Source: Pseudomonadales bacterium (GTDB lineage Bacteria > Pseudomonadota > Gammaproteobacteria > Pseudomonadales > Azotimanducaceae). Taken from it: DNA of 64,000 nt. Under the pieces are notes generated by a model that saw only the letters and a program-made list of their open reading frames with translations, was not told where the DNA came from and did no database searches. Of this stretch, positions 60,901 through 64,000 are shown piece by piece. The position numbers were made by a program, and so were the translations under genes. Each line of letters starts with the position of its first letter. Position 1 is the first letter of the stretch. Location of the stretch: positions 715,072-779,071 of the forward strand of contig JAEPOO010000001.1 in NCBI GenBank assembly GCA_017642855.1, written 5' to 3'.

Positions 60901-61004
60901 CGGCCGATGTTTTGAATGCCGTGAATACCGCCAACGAGGCAAGCCAGGATGAGAATCCAACCGTAGATCGGGTTTGAAACCGTAAAGCGCGCGAGATTAT
61001 TCAT
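57948..61004 (-). CDS. RND efflux transporter permease
   Basis: Inner-membrane RND pump of 1018 aa with 12 expected transmembrane helices and two large periplasmic loops. The N-terminus 'LARFTVSNPIYGWILILACLVGG' is TM1, and the TM4 proton-relay region is 'GMLVDNAIVIAEG', in which the second Asp of AcrB is Asn. It exports hydrophobic compounds together with the adaptor encoded 4 nt upstream. No outer-membrane channel gene is present here, so it may use a shared TolC-like protein. Confidence 0.95.
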   Translation of the reverse strand: MNNLARFTVSNPIYGWILILACLVGGIHGIQNIGRLEDPDFPIKVAYIITSYPGATAEEVEMEVTDRIEASLQELPQIDFFISKSVPGRSEIEVRLLEHFDDTETPQVFDELRRRVREAEMWMPPGVETPLVEDDFADVYGILYSATAQGYTNAELQDMAKDTGNRLKQVEGVAKVGIRGLQQEAIYVEFDDQRLTALGLSIDDISQSIWAENQVVDAGSAKFDGRRLMIAQRSKINGVEALARMKIGMPGSTEIIRLSDIATVKRTGVEVPHELVRLNGKPAAVISISVTPGLNVVEVGEQVDAKLREIQASLPLGIEVAPIYKQHDVVQEAINNFLKNLGISVFTVMLALMLFMGWRAGTVVGAVLLLTVLGTIEVMYFMEIELQRISLGALMIAMGMLVDNAIVIAEGMVVGVRRGLDAKEAAVQSVARTQYALLGATIIGILAFAPISLSDDNSGHFLISLFQVVAISLLLSWLLAITVIPLLGNYLLKPTTALSEAELYRAWYFRPYHWMISFGLRRAWFTSTLIICVTVACLYSMQFVKTAFFPTNNTPLFYVDYRLQEGTDITTTSADVAPLEQALMQMEGITSVASFVGRGAPRFTAIQSPEQPNSAYTQLIVRVDDIEEINRLMEETKVRFAKLRPDAEIQIRRAEFSPSSGSKIEMRYSGPDPAILRDLADQTLAIYLKHNLIDRKTNWRPQALQLVPEFNESNARLAGVSRQDLAKSLAYNTHGLNIGLVRDQDKLIPIIARAPDAERTDLEGLKDRQVWSATQRQFVPITQIVSRFSLQAENTTIYRRDRIRTLTAQGDQPIGHNVNQYFVRVKDEVEAIKLPPGYTREWGGEFESNKMANESLSQRMPLAFGLMFFITILMFGSMKQPIVIWLTVPMIMCGVALGLLITDLPLTFPSFLGVLSLSGMLIKNCIVLVDEIDKRLKDEPNAIETMIMASLSRLRPVMLASLTTVFGMSPLLTDAFFREMAVCIMSGLIFATLLTLIAVPVFYRIALGSRITEEPVLT

Positions 61005-61008
61005 GGTT

Positions 61009-62046
61009 TTAGAGCGGGCGAACTTTCATGCCAGGTTGTAGCTGGCTGGCTCCGGCGATCACGATCTGTTCGCCGATTTGTAATCCTTGTGTCACAGGAA
61101 CGCCGTGGTTCGTAGGCGCAGATGTTTCGATCTGACGTCTTGTGACGGATTGATCGCCGGGGTTGTATACCCATACCGAAAGATTTCCATCGGGCATGGG
61201 CACAACAGAGGACGCTGGAACAAGAATCGCCTCGCTGGTGGAGGATCGCATCTCGATTTTTGCGGTCGCGGTCATGCCTGGAAGAATATTCAGGTCAGCG
61301 GGGTTCTCTATCAGAAATGACACCTCGTAAGTTTGTGCAAGTGCATCTGCCTCGCCGCGATTTTCCGAGAAAGTCATGGGGAATCGTCTATCGGGTGCAA
61401 AAGCGAATTCGACCCAGGCGCCAATAACCCGTTCCGGGCTAACAGTCGCGATCAGGTTCTCTGGCGCGCTCATCACAACCTGGAGCTGGCTGAGGTCCAG
61501 CATCTTAGCGATGGGGACACCGGGGCCAACGTTGACATAGGAATCAAAGTAGCGCCGGGAAACATAGCCATCGAATGGTGCGAAGATTCGGCTGTCGTTG
61601 AGGCGTTCTTTTGCCTTGCGCAATCTCACCTGCTGTAACTGGTAATTGGTTGCTGCATCTTCGACCAGTGATTTGGCGATACCGTTCTCTTTCAGGACTT
61701 CTCGTTTTCGGGACAGATCCTGGGAGGAGAGTCTCAACTGAACCTCTGCTTCTTTGACTGCCAGTTGAAATTCAGTGGGGTCCAGTGCCGCGATTAACGC
61801 GCCTCTTTCGATGGTTTCACCTTCTTTGATGGTGATATTTGCCAGCGGGCCACCGACTTCAAACGACATGTCGACGGTCTGCAGCGCTTCAATGCGAGCG
61901 GTGAATTCGAAGGTGCTCTGATCATCTGTGCCGGTCAGGGTCAACAGTTTGGCGGGTCTGACCGTTTGGTCCTCCGGTTCCGGCGGTGTTCGATCAGAGC
62001 AGCCCGCAATAAGGATGATCGACAGCAGCAGGGCGATCTTGTTCAT
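61009..62046 (-). CDS. RND efflux periplasmic adaptor lipoprotein
   Basis: Membrane-fusion protein of 345 aa. A lipoprotein signal with lipobox 'LIAGC' is at residues ~12-16, then the lipoyl half-motifs ('VDMSFEVGGPLANITIKEGETI', 'DGYVSRRYFDSYVNVGPGVPIAKML'), a helical hairpin and a beta-barrel domain. It links the permease to an outer-membrane channel. It starts 1 nt after the TetR stop, forming the TetR-adaptor-permease operon. Confidence 0.94.
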   Translation of the reverse strand: MNKIALLLSIILIAGCSDRTPPEPEDQTVRPAKLLTLTGTDDQSTFEFTARIEALQTVDMSFEVGGPLANITIKEGETIERGALIAALDPTEFQLAVKEAEVQLRLSSQDLSRKREVLKENGIAKSLVEDAATNYQLQQVRLRKAKERLNDSRIFAPFDGYVSRRYFDSYVNVGPGVPIAKMLDLSQLQVVMSAPENLIATVSPERVIGAWVEFAFAPDRRFPMTFSENRGEADALAQTYEVSFLIENPADLNILPGMTATAKIEMRSSTSEAILVPASSVVPMPDGNLSVWVYNPGDQSVTRRQIETSAPTNHGVPVTQGLQIGEQIVIAGASQLQPGMKVRPL

Positions 62047-62047
62047 G

Positions 62048-62572
62048 TCAGGTCTCCTTCGCTTTCTGGCGAAGCTTCTTGCTGACTTCTTTTGCCTGTG
62101 TGCTGTTCATGGGATTGATTTCGAAGATATTGAGAAACCGTAGCCCTTCGTTAGCGAGAAACAGGATGAGGGCTTGTTCGGGATCCTTGCTCTCGGACGC
62201 GATTTGTTTCAATACCTGATTGATGTATTGCCGCGCTGGCTCGAGGAGCTCCGGGGCCTCAGCCGCAGCGGCAACCAGAGCCAGAGACGCGCGACGCTCT
62301 GCATCGGTCATCTGGTTCTCTTCATGCAAGAGGGCTTCCAGAGAGTTGCCGTTGGTTCGTCGGGCTTCGATTCGTTGGATGCTGTTATCGATGAGGTTAT
62401 CCAGCATGCCACGCAGCAGATCTTTTTTGGACTTGAAGTGGTACAAGACGCCGCCTTTGGAAAACCCCGCGCGTTCAGCCACCCTGTCGATGGTCAGATG
62501 ATTGGCGCCGGATTCTTCCACAACCTGCAGTGCTGCCTGGAGGATCTCACTTCTCTTATTGTTACTGCGCAT
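62048..62572 (-). CDS. TetR family transcriptional regulator
   Basis: Regulator of 174 aa. HTH: 'ILQAALQVVEESGANHLTIDRVAERAGFSKGGVLYHFKSKKDLL'. It is the first gene of the RND efflux operon and probably represses it by binding the palindrome at 62588-62611 just upstream. The same site faces the divergent alpha/beta hydrolase gene, which it may also control. Confidence 0.93.
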   Translation of the reverse strand: MRSNNKRSEILQAALQVVEESGANHLTIDRVAERAGFSKGGVLYHFKSKKDLLRGMLDNLIDNSIQRIEARRTNGNSLEALLHEENQMTDAERRASLALVAAAAEAPELLEPARQYINQVLKQIASESKDPEQALILFLANEGLRFLNIFEINPMNSTQAKEVSKKLRQKAKET

Positions 62573-62587
62573 GGGTGTCGCGTATTA

Positions 62588-62611
62588 ACTATACCGTCCA
62601 GATGGTACAGT
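62588..62611. promoter_or_regulatory. Candidate TetR operator of the RND operon
   Basis: A 24-bp imperfect palindrome (9 of 12 positions matched), core TACCGTCCAGATGGTA, lies 15 nt upstream of the TetR ATG and 64 nt before the hydrolase start. The core resembles known efflux-repressor TetR sites. Confidence 0.6.
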
Positions 62612-62675
62612 AAACTACTGTTCATTGATACAAAAAACGCTACACTCGCTGGACCGCGAAAAAGGGGGTACATCA

Positions 62676-63563
62676 GTGAATCGCAGCCGTTTACCGGGCA
62701 CGCCGGAGCCGGATCGATATGTTAAGGGCGATCAGGACAATCGCATCGCCATTGATGAATGGGGAGATCCATCTCATCAGGCCGTGATTCTACTCCATGG
62801 GGGTGGTCAGACCCGCCATGCCTGGAAGGGTACCGGCGAGGTGCTCGCAGACGCGGGTTATTACGCCCTGTCTTTTGATGCCCGCGGTCACGGCGACTCT
62901 GATTGGGTTGATAATAAGAAATATGAACATGGCTATATGGTTGGAGACCTGGTCCATTTGATTGAAGAACTCGAGCTCAACAAACCGGTATTGGTCGGTG
63001 CGTCGATGGGTGGCATGGTGTCGATGGCAGCCCTCGGTGAAAAAGCGATCGATGCGTCTGCGCTGGTGCTTGTGGATATTGCGCCCACCATCGAAGTTGA
63101 AGGTGCGCATCGCGTTTTAGATTTTATGCGCCAGGGCGCGCAGGGGTTCGATTCCCTTGAAGAAGTTGCGGAGGCCATTGCCGGTTATCAGCCTCAACGT
63201 GAGAGACCACGAAATCTTGATGGACTCGCGAAAAATGTTCGCCGGGGGGAAGACGGGCGCTTCTATTGGCATTGGGACCCCGAGTACATCTCGGAAAAAC
63301 GCGAAGTCGGACGCTATCAGGAAGGCTTTCGTGAGATCGCAAGAAATCTGGACATTCCAGCGCTGCTTGTTCGTGGCGGTCTATCCGATGTGTTGAGCGA
63401 AGAGGGCGCCCAGGACTTTCTCGACCTCTGCCCACATGCCGAATACGCGAACGTCACTGAAGCGGCGCATATGGTCGCCGGAGATCGTAATGATATCTTT
63501 ACCGCAGCAGTGGTGGATTTTCTCGGCCGTAAAATGTCGACGCATAGGAGCAAACAGGAATGA
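62676..63563 (+). CDS. Alpha/beta hydrolase
   Basis: Hydrolase of 295 aa. Oxyanion region 'LLHGGGQTRHAWKG', nucleophile elbow 'VGASMGGMVS', His in 'TEAAHMVAGD'. The cap region resembles epoxide hydrolase or haloperoxidase-like members, but diagnostic residues are not clear. GTG 62676 is 6 nt after AGGGGGT and is preferred over TTG 62625. Its stop overlaps the next gene by ATGA. Confidence 0.9.
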   Translation: MNRSRLPGTPEPDRYVKGDQDNRIAIDEWGDPSHQAVILLHGGGQTRHAWKGTGEVLADAGYYALSFDARGHGDSDWVDNKKYEHGYMVGDLVHLIEELELNKPVLVGASMGGMVSMAALGEKAIDASALVLVDIAPTIEVEGAHRVLDFMRQGAQGFDSLEEVAEAIAGYQPQRERPRNLDGLAKNVRRGEDGRFYWHWDPEYISEKREVGRYQEGFREIARNLDIPALLVRGGLSDVLSEEGAQDFLDLCPHAEYANVTEAAHMVAGDRNDIFTAAVVDFLGRKMSTHRSKQE

Positions 63564-64000
63564 CCCAGAACCGACAATGGTTAATTGACGGCAATCCCCG
63601 CGGAAGAGCTTTGGCGCTTTCTGACTTTAAAGAAAATCTGTCGGAGCTGGTGCCCCTCGAAGACGGCGAAGTCCGGGTTAAAGTTGAAGTGCTCAGTTTT
63701 GAACCGTCGCAGAAAGGTCAGCTTGAAGTGATCGCCGGTTATTCCGCCGGTGGCACCATGGGTGAAGTGATGGGTGCCCGTGGTGTTGGCGAGGTGGTGG
63801 AAAGTCGGTTCCCGGATGTGCCGGAAGGTTCAAAAGTGGTTGGGGTGCTGGGTTGGCAGGAGTTTGCGACGGTGAAAGGCAAAGTGCTCGAAGTTGTGCC
63901 GGACGATGACTTTCTGACGGCGCGCCTTGGTCCGTTGGGTGCCCAGGGTCTGACCGCATACTTTGGGTTGCTTCGAATTGGGCAACCTGAAGCGGGAGAT
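63560..64000 (+). CDS. MDR-type NADP-dependent oxidoreductase (truncated by window end)
   Basis: The first 147 codons of a medium-chain dehydrogenase/reductase of the leukotriene B4 dehydrogenase (curcumin/prostaglandin reductase) type. 'VEVLSFEPSQKGQL', 'GEVMGARGVGEVVES' and 'LGPLGAQGLTAYFGL' match this zinc-independent group, which reduces enone double bonds. The nucleotide-binding half lies beyond base 64000. It overlaps the alpha/beta hydrolase gene by 4 nt (ATGA). Confidence 0.88.
   Translation, partial: MTQNRQWLIDGNPRGRALALSDFKENLSELVPLEDGEVRVKVEVLSFEPSQKGQLEVIAGYSAGGTMGEVMGARGVGEVVESRFPDVPEGSKVVGVLGWQEFATVKGKVLEVVPDDDFLTARLGPLGAQGLTAYFGLLRIGQPEAGD

Noticed and set aside
1..64000. CRISPR array, rRNA, tRNA, insertion sequence or prophage
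   Set aside because: No regularly spaced repeats, no cloverleaf or rRNA-like stretch, and no transposase, integrase or phage structural gene were seen in either strand.

Overview
The window reads as ordinary bacterial chromosome. Genes are dense, intergenic gaps are short, starts are ATG/GTG/TTG behind purine-rich ribosome sites, and stop/start overlaps (ATGA, TGATG) are common. G+C is moderate, roughly 52-55% by eye. The gene content suggests an aerobic, probably marine gammaproteobacterium with a large catabolic repertoire; that placement is inference from gene content. It includes three cytochromes P450, three acyl-CoA dehydrogenases, three crotonases, four short-chain dehydrogenases, two luciferase-like monooxygenases, two FGly sulfatases, three GST-fold proteins, a haloalkane dehalogenase, an orphan CoxL-type molybdoenzyme subunit, a carotenoid oxygenase, an RND pump and four TetR regulators. 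I see no rRNA, tRNA, CRISPR array, transposase or phage gene.

Layout. 1-7.6 kb: one tightly packed plus-strand catabolic operon (acyl-CoA dehydrogenase, SDR, alpha/beta hydrolase, MmgE/PrpD, nitroreductase, nitronate monooxygenase-like enzyme, P450). 7.8-9.4 kb: two small exported proteins flanking a Phd/VapC toxin-antitoxin pair. 9.4-21.9 kb: mixed lipid and xenobiotic metabolism (SDR, FadH/Old Yellow Enzyme, M3 peptidase, dienelactone hydrolase, acyl-CoA dehydrogenase, two crotonases, sterol desaturase-like protein, fasciclin protein, GST, LLM enzyme) ending in an Lrp regulator. 22-27.5 kb: hppD (tyrosine/4-hydroxyphenylpyruvate) with a VOC protein, then a thioesterase, a GST-like protein and a sulfatase. 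27.6-29.4 kb: hydrolase and LLM oxidoreductase behind a perfect FNR-type box. 29.4-36.5 kb: six-gene minus-strand operon (CoxL-like, amidohydrolase, P450, SDR, ThuA-like, SDR). 36.9-45 kb: metY; TetR/GST/sulfatase with a perfect palindrome; membrane proteins; haloalkane dehalogenase; TetR/CPBP protease. 45-49 kb: acyl-CoA dehydrogenase, class III CoA-transferase and aldehyde dehydrogenase. 49-55.6 kb: P450 and carotenoid oxygenase divergent from TetR, a redoxin with an in-frame TGA, an MlrC-type M81 peptidase and a VOC protein. 55.8-57.8 kb: crotonase and thiolase. 57.9-62.6 kb: RND permease, adaptor and TetR. 62.7-64 kb: hydrolase and a truncated oxidoreductase.

The most notable item is at 52386-53636. 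A peroxiredoxin-like domain is fused to a DsbD-N-like domain, and its reading frame is open through a single TGA placed exactly where the first cysteine of a CxxC motif belongs (W-U-P-P-C). A hairpin with a GGU apical loop lies 21 nt downstream, as expected for a bacterial SECIS. This is best read as a selenoprotein that standard gene callers would split into two pieces.

Other points worth checking are unusual catalytic residues (FadH-like Cys to Ser in the Fe-S motif, two P450s without the I-helix acid, a crotonase without either catalytic Glu, an acyl-CoA dehydrogenase without the usual Glu) and several clear operators (tandem 21-bp inverted repeats at 51707-51748, a perfect palindrome at 39051-39075, an FNR box at 27582-27595).
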